In this document: positions 7,728-15,542 of the stretch, piece after piece
How the letters are laid out: every line of letters starts with the position of its first letter
Position numbering within the stretch: the first letter of the stretch is position 1
Source: an uncultured Lachnospiraceae bacterium
Lineage (GTDB): Bacteria > Bacillota > Clostridia > Lachnospirales > Lachnospiraceae
DNA: 21,762 nucleotides
Direction of reading: 5' to 3'
NCBI GenBank assembly: GCA_902803155.1
Contig: CADCOU010000007.1
Coordinates: 1 to 21,762 of the forward strand
Position numbers and translations under genes: made by a program
The notes under the pieces: generated by a model
What the model saw: the letters and a program-made list of their open reading frames with translations, nothing else
Databases searched by the model: none
Told to the model about the DNA's origin: nothing

Positions 7728-8725
7728 TGAGCGGAATAATAAGGAACTCTATCCGCATAGCCGCGGCGGTTCTTGTTGCTGCAACAGGGACTGCGGCGGC
7801 AGTATTCTCTCAGTGTGATACCTGGCGGGCGGAGAGCATACAGGATCAATTCAGTGAAGAGCACATGCGGGTCACAATCCCCGGCATGGAAGAGAGCTGT
7901 ACGATCCTGTGGATCTCGGACATGCATATCTGCAGTTATCCGGAGGATCCGGATGTAACGGAAGAGAATATGCCGGCAGCGCAGGAGAGATATGAACTTC
8001 TTCGGGATGACGTCGGCAGCACATCCCTTGAAAACTGGGATTATCTTAGCGCATCTGTTGATTCTTCCGGTGCAGACTATGTGGTGTTCGGGGCAGATAT
8101 GGTCGACTACGCTTCGCAGGCGAACCTGGATGCACTCCGGGAGGGATTGGAGAAGGTCCGGATTCCGTGGATGTATATCCGGGCAGATCATGACTACGGA
8201 CGCTGGTTCACAGATATGGGGATTAAAGAGATGCGGAAGCTCCACCGGAAGATCGCGCCGCAGAATAAGATATGGGTGCAGCGGTTTGAGGCATTTACCA
8301 TAGTGGGCCTGGACAACACCACGACTGCCGTCACGGAGGAGACACTGCAGCAGTTTACGGAAATATGCGAAGAAGGAAAGCCCGTGATACTGTGCACGCA
8401 TGTTCCGATCGATCAGAGAAAGAACGTCAGTGTCTCCGGACAGTCAGGAGCATTGGGGGAGAATGTCACGCTTGCGGAGGCTTCCCGGGCAGGTTGGGGA
8501 GACCGGGTACTGTGCTGGGGAGAGGGCGATGAATACGACGCATCTGAAGGTACCGTTATGGGAAGGCTTATGGATCTCATCTATGCCCAGGACAGTCCGG
8601 TAATTGCGGTGCTTGCAGGCCATCTTCATCTGTCCTGGGAAGGAAACCTGACCGATACCTGCGTCGAGCATGTATTTTCAGCGGCATATGAAAAGCATAT
8701 AGGAATCATTACGGTAAGCGGGTAA
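7727..8725 (+). CDS. membrane-anchored calcineurin-like metallophosphoesterase
   Basis: 332 aa. An N-terminal hydrophobic segment (about residues 8-28, IRIAAAVLVAATGTAAAV) is a signal anchor or signal peptide, placing the enzyme outside the membrane. The metallophosphoesterase motifs occur in order: ISDMHIC (D65, H67), GADMVDY (D124), ADHDYG (154-156), a histidine in CTHVPID (H225) and AGHLHLSW (H299, H301). The usual G-N-H-D/E motif reads A-D-H-D, so the metal-bridging Asn is replaced by Asp, and GD-N reads GAD-M. Both are atypical; activity may be altered but all histidine and aspartate ligands remain. Substrate unknown. The start overlaps the previous stop (TGATG), with an AGAGGAG Shine-Dalgarno at about 7709-7715. 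It is the last gene of the cluster; a short palindrome follows. Confidence 0.82.
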   Translation: MSGIIRNSIRIAAAVLVAATGTAAAVFSQCDTWRAESIQDQFSEEHMRVTIPGMEESCTILWISDMHICSYPEDPDVTEENMPAAQERYELLRDDVGSTSLENWDYLSASVDSSGADYVVFGADMVDYASQANLDALREGLEKVRIPWMYIRADHDYGRWFTDMGIKEMRKLHRKIAPQNKIWVQRFEAFTIVGLDNTTTAVTEETLQQFTEICEEGKPVILCTHVPIDQRKNVSVSGQSGALGENVTLAEASRAGWGDRVLCWGEGDEYDASEGTVMGRLMDLIYAQDSPVIAVLAGHLHLSWEGNLTDTCVEHVFSAAYEKHIGIITVSG

Positions 8726-8728
8726 GAG

Positions 8729-8746
8729 TTGCGCGGGAAGGCGCAA
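8729..8746. promoter_or_regulatory. perfect palindrome overlapping the purF -35 element
   Basis: TTGCGC (8729-8734) and GCGCAA (8741-8746) are perfect inverted repeats around the 6-nt spacer GGGAAG. The left arm is the -35 hexamer itself. It could be an operator for a repressor of purF, or a hairpin at the 3' end of the upstream mRNA. There is no T-run behind it, so it is a poor intrinsic terminator. Confidence 0.4.
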
Positions 8747-8757
8747 TACGCTATAAT
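8729..8757 (+). promoter_or_regulatory. purF promoter, -35 TTGCGC, -10 TATAAT
   Basis: TTGCGC at 8729-8734 and a perfect TATAAT at 8752-8757 have the ideal 17-nt spacing. Transcription would begin near 8764, about 36 nt before the purF start codon. It lies just past the stop of the metallophosphoesterase gene, so the purine genes can be expressed independently of the upstream cluster. The short leader leaves no room for a purine riboswitch. Confidence 0.75.
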
Positions 8758-8799
8758 CCACTTGTTTTGCTGTAGAATGGAGTAACGAGGAAAACTGAT

Positions 8800-10260
8800 T
8801 TGCATAAGAACGGTTATGGAATATTCGACACTGCCCAGCTTCTGGATGAACCCAGGGAGGAATGCGGTGTTTTTGGCATGTATGATTTCTCGGGTAAGGA
8901 GGATGTCGCCCCAACGATCTATTACGGTCTTCTTGCCCTGCAGCACAGAGGGCAGGAGAGCTGCGGCATTGCCGTAAGCGATACGGACGGTCCGAAAGGA
9001 AAAGTCCGGAGCCGGAAGGGCATGGGACTTGTCAACGAGACATTCGAAGAAGATGATCTGGAGAATCTGAACGGAAATATCGGCGTAGGACATGTCCGGT
9101 ATTCCACGGCGGGAGCCAGCACGATTGAGAATGCACAGCCTCTTGTCCTTCAGTATCTCAAGGGTACGCTGGCAATGGCTCACAATGGCAATCTGATCAA
9201 CTCTCCGGAGCTGACGAGGGATCTGTCCAGGACCGGCGCAATCTTCCAGACGACGATCGACTCAGAGCTGATCGCATACGAGATCGCGAAAGCACGTATT
9301 AACACCCGGTCAGTCGAGGAAGCGGTATCCAGGGCAATGGAGAAGATAAAAGGTTCCTACTCCCTGGTCATCATGAGTCCAAGGAAACTGATCGGAGTCA
9401 GGGATCCGTATGGATTTCGCCCGCTGTGTATCGGGAAGAGGGGAAATGCGTGGATCCTCGCGTCCGAATCCTGTGCGCTTGATACGGTCGGGGCTGAGTT
9501 TGTACGAGATGTGGAGCCTGGAGAGATCATCACGATTTCCCCTCGGTTCGGAGTACATTCGGACAGGAGTCACTGCTTCAGGAATTCGAAGACTGCAAGA
9601 TGCATCTTTGAATATATTTATTTCGGAAGAGCGGATTCCGAGATCGATAAGGTCTCGGTATACAATTCCAGGATCCTCGCCGGCAGGTACCTTGCACAGG
9701 ACAGTCCTGTGGATGCTGATCTTGTCATCGGAGTTCCGGAATCCGGCAATGTCGCTGCACTCGGTTTCAGCATGGAGAGCGGGATCCCGTTCGGACAGGG
9801 CTTCGTTAAGAACGGGTATGTGGGGCGGACCTTTATCAGACCCTCCCAGCACAGCCGGGAAGCAGCAGTCCGCGTAAAACTGAACCCTCTGCGTCAGGCA
9901 GTGGAAGGGAAACGGGTCGTTATGATCGACGATTCCATTGTCCGCGGAACGACCAGCGACAAGATTGTCCGGATGCTTCGGGATGCCGGTGCAACCGAAG
10001 TTCACATGAGGGTCAGTTCACCGCCGTTCCTGTATCCGTGTTATTTCGGGACGGATGTTCCGGAGAGAGAGCAGCTGATCGCTTATCGGAGATCCAGCGA
10101 AGAAGTCTGCAGCATCATCGGCGCGGACAGCCTGGATTACCTGAAGATGGAGAGGCTGCCCCAGATCGTGAACAACCTGCCGATCTGCACAGGGTGTTTC
10201 AGCGGAGAGTATCCGATCGCTCCGCCGGAGGAAGACATCCGGGGTGATTACGAACGATAA
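8800..10260 (+). CDS. purF: amidophosphoribosyltransferase PurF
   Basis: 486-aa precursor of the enzyme making 5-phosphoribosylamine from PRPP and glutamine, the first committed step of purine synthesis. The N-terminal Ntn glutaminase begins at C22 (EECGVFG), so a 21-residue propeptide must be removed; LQHRGQESCGIAV and the YSTAGAS region follow. The PRPP motif VVMIDDSIVRGTTS is at 373-386. Cysteines 268, 414, 463 and 466 match the four [4Fe-4S] ligands of the B. subtilis-type enzyme (the first two are 146 residues apart, the last pair C-x2-C), implying oxygen-sensitive cluster assembly. The start is a TTG at 8800 with ACGAGG about 9 nt upstream. No in-frame ATG precedes it after the stop at 8773, and the next ATG would remove the catalytic Cys. 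Own promoter at 8729-8757. Confidence 0.97.
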   Translation: MHKNGYGIFDTAQLLDEPREECGVFGMYDFSGKEDVAPTIYYGLLALQHRGQESCGIAVSDTDGPKGKVRSRKGMGLVNETFEEDDLENLNGNIGVGHVRYSTAGASTIENAQPLVLQYLKGTLAMAHNGNLINSPELTRDLSRTGAIFQTTIDSELIAYEIAKARINTRSVEEAVSRAMEKIKGSYSLVIMSPRKLIGVRDPYGFRPLCIGKRGNAWILASESCALDTVGAEFVRDVEPGEIITISPRFGVHSDRSHCFRNSKTARCIFEYIYFGRADSEIDKVSVYNSRILAGRYLAQDSPVDADLVIGVPESGNVAALGFSMESGIPFGQGFVKNGYVGRTFIRPSQHSREAAVRVKLNPLRQAVEGKRVVMIDDSIVRGTTSDKIVRMLRDAGATEVHMRVSSPPFLYPCYFGTDVPEREQLIAYRRSSEEVCSIIGADSLDYLKMERLPQIVNNLPICTGCFSGEYPIAPPEEDIRGDYER

Positions 10261-10263
10261 GCA

Positions 10264-10471
10264 TGCATACGTGTAGATGCACGGCTGAGGGTTGCCCGTT
10301 AAGGCCGACATGTCGTGCGCAGTGCAGTCTCACAAGAACCTTGCCTGCGCGGAGCGACCACGCATCTATAGGAGCGGGAGCGCAGGCAGATGGATTCGCT
10401 GTGAGACAAGCGGAGCAGACAAAGTCGGCCGTACGGACAATCCTCAGCCGTACATCATACCTGGATATGCA
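10264..10471 (+). ncRNA. long structured RNA in the purF-purB spacer, 6S-like architecture
   Basis: The 232-nt purF-purB spacer folds into one long interrupted hairpin. Pairs read by eye: TGCATA 10264-10269 with TATGCA 10466-10471; GTGT-A-GATG 10271-10279 with CATCATAC 10453-10460; CGGCTGAGG 10282-10290 with CCTCAGCCG 10442-10450; GTTG/CCGT 10291-10299 with ACGG/CAAT 10433-10441; GGCCGAC 10303-10309 with GTCGGCC 10424-10430; GTCTCACA 10327-10334 with TGTGAGAC 10400-10407; TGCCTGCGC 10342-10350 with GCGCAGGCA 10380-10388. A bubble of about 12 by 10 nt (10315-10326 and 10408-10417) sits between the lower and upper stems, with an apical loop at about 10351-10379. A rod with a central bubble, about 200 nt long, is the layout of 6S RNA, the sigma-70 RNA polymerase decoy. 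Alternatives are a purB leader or an unnamed RNA. No promoter or T-run was found beside it, so processing from the purF-purB mRNA is possible. Structure confident, identity not. Confidence 0.6.
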
Positions 10472-10492
10472 GCAAAGAATCTGGAGGACAAT

Positions 10493-11926
10493 ATGAATTA
10501 CGACGGATATACCAGCCCGCTGTCCCAGCGCTATGCATCAAAAGAAATGCAGTATCTCTTCTCGCAGAACAAGAAGTTCCGCACCTGGAGAAAACTGTGG
10601 ATCGCGCTGGCGGAGACAGAAAAGGAACTGGGTCTGCCGATTACAGAGGAGCAGATCGATGAGCTGAAGGCTCACCAGGATAATATCAATTACGAGGATG
10701 CCGAGGCCAGAGAGAAGGTCGTCCGCCACGATGTCATGAGCCATGTATTTGCGTACGGACTGCAGTGTCCGAAGGCAAAGGGCATCATTCATCTCGGAGC
10801 CACCTCCTGCTATGTCGGTGACAATACCGATATCATCATCCTTCGCGACGCACTGGACCTGGTGCACCGCAAACTGGTCAATGTGATTGCGAAACTTGCA
10901 GAATTCGCAGAAGCCTGGAAGGACCTTCCGACACTTGCATTTACCCATTTTCAGCCGGCGCAGCCGACTACGGTCGGGAAGCGTGCCACGCTCTGGATCA
11001 ATGAGTTCATGATCGATCTGGAGGATGTGGAGTATGTGCGCTCCACCCTGAAGCTTCTCGGCTCCAAAGGGACGACCGGTACGCAGGCTTCCTTCCTGGA
11101 GCTGTTTGACGGGGACAATGAGACGGTCGATAAGATCGATCCGATGATCGCGGAGAAGATGGGTTTTCCTTCCTGCTATCCGGTCTCCGGGCAGACCTAT
11201 TCGCGCAAGGTGGATACCAGGGCCCTGAACGTGGCTGCAGGAATCGCCGCGAGTGCGCACAAGATGTCCAACGACATTCGCCTGCTGCAGCATCTGAAGG
11301 AAGTGGAGGAACCATTTGAGAAGTCACAGATCGGTTCGAGCGCCATGGCGTACAAGCGTAATCCGATGCGCTCGGAGCGCATCGCTTCTCTGTCGCGCTA
11401 TGTGATGGTGAATGCGCTCAATCCCGCAATCACCAGTTCCGTACAGTGGTTCGAGCGGACCCTGGATGATTCGGCGAACCGCAGACTGTCCATCGCGGAA
11501 GGATTTCTTGCGGTCGACGGAATCCTGGATCTCTGCCTGAATGTCACGGACGGACTGAAAGTGTACCCGAAGGTGATTGAGAAACATCTTCGCTCGGAGC
11601 TGCCGTTTATGGCGACCGAGAATATCATGATGGATGCAGTCAAAGCCGGCGGAGACAGGCAGGAGCTCCACGAGAAGATCCGCGCGCTGTCCATGGAAGC
11701 AGGCAGGGCGGTCAAGGAAGAGGGCCGTGAGAATAACCTGCTGGAACTGATTGCGGAAGATCCGGCGTTCCCGATGGACCTGGAGGATCTCGGAAAGACC
11801 ATGGATCCGGCCGCATATGTTGGCCGGGCGCCTTATCAGGTCACGAAGTATCTGGATGAAGTGATCCGTCCGATGCTTGATAAGAATAAAGAAGAACTGG
11901 GAGTGACTGCTGAGATCAGCGTGTGA
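10493..11926 (+). CDS. purB: adenylosuccinate lyase PurB
   Basis: 477 aa. Cleaves SAICAR to AICAR and adenylosuccinate to AMP, releasing fumarate; cytosolic homotetramer of the fumarase/aspartase superfamily. Signature loop GSSAMAYKRNPMRSE begins at residue 281, with the catalytic serine pair; the conserved histidine lies in THFQPAQPTT (H152), and HLGATSCYVGDN is near residue 100. The length and SSAMxYKRNPMRSE form match the longer PurB type also seen in animals rather than the shorter B. subtilis form. The frame is open back to 10292, but that region is the structured RNA. ATG 10493 has GGAGG 5 nt upstream (10483-10487), so it is chosen. The RNA base helix ends about 12 nt before this Shine-Dalgarno. 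purA follows after 54 nt. Confidence 0.96.
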   Translation: MNYDGYTSPLSQRYASKEMQYLFSQNKKFRTWRKLWIALAETEKELGLPITEEQIDELKAHQDNINYEDAEAREKVVRHDVMSHVFAYGLQCPKAKGIIHLGATSCYVGDNTDIIILRDALDLVHRKLVNVIAKLAEFAEAWKDLPTLAFTHFQPAQPTTVGKRATLWINEFMIDLEDVEYVRSTLKLLGSKGTTGTQASFLELFDGDNETVDKIDPMIAEKMGFPSCYPVSGQTYSRKVDTRALNVAAGIAASAHKMSNDIRLLQHLKEVEEPFEKSQIGSSAMAYKRNPMRSERIASLSRYVMVNALNPAITSSVQWFERTLDDSANRRLSIAEGFLAVDGILDLCLNVTDGLKVYPKVIEKHLRSELPFMATENIMMDAVKAGGDRQELHEKIRALSMEAGRAVKEEGRENNLLELIAEDPAFPMDLEDLGKTMDPAAYVGRAPYQVTKYLDEVIRPMLDKNKEELGVTAEISV

Positions 11927-11980
11927 TCAGGTGCGGCAGGACAGGAGACGTCGGGCAGGATGTCCGGTCAGGAGGTTAGT

Positions 11981-13273
11981 ATGGTACAGGCAGTAGTAGG
12001 TGCAAACTGGGGAGATGAAGGCAAGGGAAAGATCGTAGACACGCTTGCCGACCGTGCCGATATTGTTGTCCGCTACCAGGGCGGCGCAAATGCAGGCCAC
12101 ACTATTGTCAATAAATACGGCAAATTTGCTCTGCATACGCTGCCGAGCGGAGTCTGCCATCCGGAGTGCGTCAATGTGCTGGGCAACGGCGTCGCGCTGA
12201 ACATTCCTCTGGTGGTAAAGGAAATCAGCGAGCTGGTCTCACGGGGAGTACCGGAGCCGAAGGTTCTGATCTCTGACCGTGCCCAGGTCGTCATGAGTTA
12301 TCATATCAACTTTGACGCCTATGAAGAGGAACGTCTTGGAGGAAAGAGCTTCGGATCCACGAAGTCCGGCATAGCGCCGTTCTTCTCTGATAAATATGCC
12401 AAGATCGGTTTTCAGGTTTCGGAACTGTTTGACGATGAGATCCTCGAGGATAAGGCGGAACGGATCTGCACGCTTAAGAATGTCATGCTTGAGCATCTGT
12501 ATCACAAGCCGCTTCTGAACAGACAGGATCTCATGAATGAATTGCATGAATACCGCGACGCAGTGAAGCCGTATGTCGCAGACACAGCGTCATTCCTGCA
12601 GAATGCTGTCAGGGAAGGAAAGACCATCCTGCTGGAGGGACAGCTCGGGACGATGAAGGATCCGGACCACGGCATCTATCCGATGGTCACATCTTCCCCG
12701 ACACTGGCCGGGTATGGTGCGATCGGAGCCGGTATACCTCCCTATGCGATCGAAAAGATCGTCACCGTTACCAAAGCCTACTCATCTGCAGTCGGAGCGG
12801 GCGAATTTGTCTCCGAGATCTTCGGTGATGAGGCGGATGAGCTGAGACGGCGCGGCGGCGACGGCGGCGAGTATGGTGCGACGACAGGCCGCCCGAGAAG
12901 AGTCGGCTGGTATGATATCGTTGCTTCCAGATATGGCTGCCGTCTGCAGGGTGCTACCGATATAGCGTTTACCGTGGTGGATGCACTGGGGTATCTGGAC
13001 GAGATTCCTGTCTGCACCAGCTATGAGATCGACGGAGAAAAAACGGATGAATTCCCGACTCTTTCCGGTCTGAAGAAGGCGAAACCGGTCTGGGAGACGC
13101 TTCCGGGATGGAAATGCGATATCCGCGGGATACGAAAGTATGAAGAACTTCCGGAAAACTGCAGGAATTACATCGAATTCATTGAAGAGCGCCTTGGATT
13201 CCCGGTTACCATGGTCTCAAACGGTCCCGGCCGTGATGATATTATCTACCGCGAGAGTACTCTGAAGAAATGA
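11981..13273 (+). CDS. purA: adenylosuccinate synthetase PurA
   Basis: 430 aa. Uses GTP to join IMP and aspartate into adenylosuccinate, the substrate of the PurB encoded just upstream. The N-terminal GTP/IMP loop GANWGDEGKGK (residues 7-17, catalytic D12) and NAGHT (H40) are intact. Further on are GSTKSGIAP, LLEGQLG, a VTSSPTLAGYGAIGAGIPP loop and GEYGATTGRPRR. The TSSPTLAGYG loop differs from the common TSSNTTAGGVATGSG, as in a divergent Clostridia branch. ATG 11981 is chosen over ATG 11960 because AGGAGG (11970-11975) sits 5 nt upstream and the conserved sequence begins there. A hairpin terminator follows at 13279. Confidence 0.96.
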   Translation: MVQAVVGANWGDEGKGKIVDTLADRADIVVRYQGGANAGHTIVNKYGKFALHTLPSGVCHPECVNVLGNGVALNIPLVVKEISELVSRGVPEPKVLISDRAQVVMSYHINFDAYEEERLGGKSFGSTKSGIAPFFSDKYAKIGFQVSELFDDEILEDKAERICTLKNVMLEHLYHKPLLNRQDLMNELHEYRDAVKPYVADTASFLQNAVREGKTILLEGQLGTMKDPDHGIYPMVTSSPTLAGYGAIGAGIPPYAIEKIVTVTKAYSSAVGAGEFVSEIFGDEADELRRRGGDGGEYGATTGRPRRVGWYDIVASRYGCRLQGATDIAFTVVDALGYLDEIPVCTSYEIDGEKTDEFPTLSGLKKAKPVWETLPGWKCDIRGIRKYEELPENCRNYIEFIEERLGFPVTMVSNGPGRDDIIYRESTLKK

Positions 13274-13278
13274 AACAG

Positions 13279-13314
13279 ACTCCGGATGCCGACTGACCGG
13301 TATCCGGAGTTTAG
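13279..13314 (+). terminator. intrinsic terminator after purA
   Basis: ACTCCGGAT (13279-13287) pairs with ATCCGGAGT (13302-13310). The stem extends inward through one G-T pair and CCG/CGG to a 6-nt loop, about 13 pairs in all. TTTAGATT follows, a short and imperfect T-tract, so some read-through into the next gene is likely. It starts 5 nt after the purA stop. Confidence 0.7.
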
Positions 13315-13335
13315 ATTCCATGGAGAACATCAATT

Positions 13336-14460
13336 ATGAAAATCATGCTGCTTGCAGGTGCAGCGCTGGTTCTGCAGCTCTTTCTGTTCCTGTGTACGGG
13401 ATCTGTCGTCATGCGTGTGAGAGGACAGAAGGAATACTCATTCAGCAGCGCTCTGCTCATCGGGTATTTTACATATTTCGGCATCTTTGAAGTGATCTGT
13501 CTTCTGTGCGAAGTGGCTCTGTTTCCGCTGCGGACCCTGACACTGATCATGGCTGTCTTCGCAGCGGCGGCGATCCTCCTCGGACTTTTCTGCGGATACC
13601 GCAGCTGGACAGAGAGCATGAATTCACTGCGCTACCGCCTGAAACTGCACGGGCCGGCACTGGCTTTTGTTCTGCTTGCGCTTGCAGCGGCGCTTCTTTA
13701 TGTGATCCTGTATTCGGATGCCTCTGCAGACTCGGGGTGGTATGTGGGGACTTCAGCAACAGCGCTTGCGACCGATACAATCGGGAGATTTGATCCTTCC
13801 ACAGGGACGAGGGTGCTGCGTTTTCAGGCGCGGTACGCCCTGAACTGTTATCCGTATCACAGTTCCGTGATCTGTTCACTGGTCAGGGGGCTCCCGGTCA
13901 TCGTTCAGGTAAGGAGCGTGATGAGCTCTATCAATGTACTGATCAGTTTTCTGTCCGTTTATTATCTGGGACGGGTGCTGTTTCCGGACAGTGCGCTGAG
14001 AGGAGAAAAGATCCGTTCCATCCGGGAAAGACCGGGCAGTATCACACGCCGCAGGGCGGACCTGTTTGTGATCGCAGTGTTCTTTGTGAATGTGTTCTCT
14101 TCCACGATCTATCTGCCCGGTATCTTTCTGTTCGACCGTTCCTATGAAGGAAAGTCCATCATTCTGAATGCAGTACTCGTAACGGTACTGTCGATTTCGG
14201 TGATTCTCTGGCGGGAAGAAGATGAAGGCCATTATCCGTTCCGGACCATGTTCTGGGTGATGGCTGCCGGAGTCTGTTTCTCCGCCAGCAGTCTCATGGC
14301 TCTGATTCTTGCAATGGCCGCAATACTGCCTCTGATCGCAATCCGCAGCAGGTGGAACCTGCTGATTCCGCTTCTGCTGGGGAATCTTCCGGTCATCGTA
14401 TGGGCAGTCGTCTATTATCTGATACAGCATGGAACCATTGTGCTGCAGACATGGAGGTGA
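13336..14460 (+). CDS. polytopic membrane protein, DUF6077/GT-C-like N-terminal half
   Basis: 374 aa with about nine hydrophobic helices (roughly 3-24, 38-60, 63-88, 106-126, 195-215, 242-262, 275-293, 306-330, 337-358). After the fourth helix comes an outside loop with SDASADSGWYVGTSATAL and a polar stretch reading RFQARYALNCYPYHSS. An acidic residue pair in an early extracytoplasmic loop is typical of GT-C glycosyltransferases and the DUF6077 membrane family, which this resembles. The protein ends abruptly (QHGTIVLQTWR) after its last helix, with no soluble C-terminal domain. The next gene starts 4 nt later and supplies more helices and such a domain, so the pair may be a split protein. ATG 13336 has GGAGA 10 nt upstream. 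No separate promoter was found after the purA terminator. Confidence 0.6.
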   Translation: MKIMLLAGAALVLQLFLFLCTGSVVMRVRGQKEYSFSSALLIGYFTYFGIFEVICLLCEVALFPLRTLTLIMAVFAAAAILLGLFCGYRSWTESMNSLRYRLKLHGPALAFVLLALAAALLYVILYSDASADSGWYVGTSATALATDTIGRFDPSTGTRVLRFQARYALNCYPYHSSVICSLVRGLPVIVQVRSVMSSINVLISFLSVYYLGRVLFPDSALRGEKIRSIRERPGSITRRRADLFVIAVFFVNVFSSTIYLPGIFLFDRSYEGKSIILNAVLVTVLSISVILWREEDEGHYPFRTMFWVMAAGVCFSASSLMALILAMAAILPLIAIRSRWNLLIPLLLGNLPVIVWAVVYYLIQHGTIVLQTWR

Positions 14461-14464
14461 TTGA

Positions 14465-15490
14465 ATGGGGGGCGTGACAGTCAGAGAATACGGGCTTTCA
14501 TTTGTCAGGGTCTGTCTGCAGAAATATATCGGAAAGAGCTGGCCTTTCCTGCTGATCTTTCTGGCGGGGATCGCTGTCTCGATCCTGCTCAGCGTGAGAG
14601 GGAAAAGGAGGGACAATCCGCTGGAAGTCGTGACAGTGGACGGAAACGACCGGAACATGAACTACGGTGAGCCGGACTATGAGGAGGACGAGAACGGGGG
14701 GAGCACTGCAAAAATGTTCCTGTCTGTTTTCCTGATATGCGCGGTGACCGTCTGCAATCCATTCCTGGTCAGGGCGCTGATTCCGAAACTGGGGATGACA
14801 GCAGTGTATTACCGTTTCTTCTGGGTGATTCCGATCACGTTCGGCGCGGCTTATTATCTGACTGCCGCTCTTATCCGGGTCCGGAACAGAGTGCTGCGTA
14901 TCCTGGCTGCGCTGGCTGCGGCAGTGGCCCTGGCATGCATTATACCGGTCAATCCCGGACTGCTGAACCTGAAACTCCCGACCAATGTATACAAGGTGGA
15001 TGGAGCGGTTCCGGTTCTGTGTGAAGCAATTCATGCGGATTTTGAGACGACTGCAGCGTACCGGAAGGCGCTTAAGAGAAGTGAGGCCAATATCGACCGC
15101 AATTCGGAAAAGTGGCTGAGATGGCAGGCCGGGCAGTATCCGCTCTGCGTATTTCCTTCACAGATTGAATTTGCGGTGCGTCAGTACGATCCGACGATCA
15201 GGCTGCTGTTCAACCGCAATCTGCGGCTGTATTACGAAGGAAACCGTACCACCGGAATCACCTATGATGAGACCAAGGTACGGTACCAGAGAAGGGCACT
15301 TATCCTGGACGCCATGTACGGCCGTGACGAAAGTATCACGACAGAAAGTTTTCAGGAGGCAATGGAAAAGACCAGGACGAAGTACCTGGTTGTGGAGGAG
15401 AATCTGGCCAACGGAGGTTTTCTGACCGGGGCAGGCTGCACGCAGGTTGGCGTGACGGCAGGATATACGATATTCCGGTACGGAGACTGA
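14465..15490 (+). CDS. membrane protein, C-terminal half partner of the DUF6077-like gene
   Basis: 341 aa. Helices at about 24-44, 80-102, 118-137 and 143-162, with an acidic loop (about 58-79, rich in E, D and N) between the first two, then a soluble domain of about 175 residues. The domain ends with TKYLVVEENLANGGFLTGAG and GYTIFRYGD. This resembles the C-terminal tail of YfhO/GT-C-type and DUF6077-like membrane proteins, where a small domain caps the helices. Those proteins are usually one chain; here the helices before it lie in the preceding gene in another frame. An in-frame TGA directly precedes ATG 14465, and GGAGGTGA (14453-14460) is a good Shine-Dalgarno, so the gene is translatable on its own. 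Function unknown. Confidence 0.6.
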   Translation: MGGVTVREYGLSFVRVCLQKYIGKSWPFLLIFLAGIAVSILLSVRGKRRDNPLEVVTVDGNDRNMNYGEPDYEEDENGGSTAKMFLSVFLICAVTVCNPFLVRALIPKLGMTAVYYRFFWVIPITFGAAYYLTAALIRVRNRVLRILAALAAAVALACIIPVNPGLLNLKLPTNVYKVDGAVPVLCEAIHADFETTAAYRKALKRSEANIDRNSEKWLRWQAGQYPLCVFPSQIEFAVRQYDPTIRLLFNRNLRLYYEGNRTTGITYDETKVRYQRRALILDAMYGRDESITTESFQEAMEKTRTKYLVVEENLANGGFLTGAGCTQVGVTAGYTIFRYGD

Positions 15491-15504
15491 CAGAGATGCT
15501 GAGC

Positions 15505-15542
15505 CGGTTCTGTGAATGCCGGGATGGACGGTTCACGAACCG
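15505..15542. terminator. possible bidirectional terminator hairpin
   Basis: CGGTTC (15505-15510) pairs with GAACCG (15537-15542), GTGAA (15512-15516) with TTCAC (15532-15536), and CCG/CGG closes the inner loop. It lies between the stop at 15490 and the minus-strand gene, overlapping that gene's last codons. A T-rich run on the + strand begins only about 13 nt later (near 15555) and there is none on the minus strand, so termination is uncertain. Confidence 0.4.

Noticed and set aside
8726..8799. Purine riboswitch upstream of purF
   Set aside because: The leader after the predicted start is about 36 nt, too short for the aptamer, and no three-way junction motif is present.
10292..10492. Upstream in-frame extension of purB by 67 codons
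   Set aside because: The extension coincides with the structured RNA and has no homology to PurB; ATG 10493 has a GGAGG at ideal distance.
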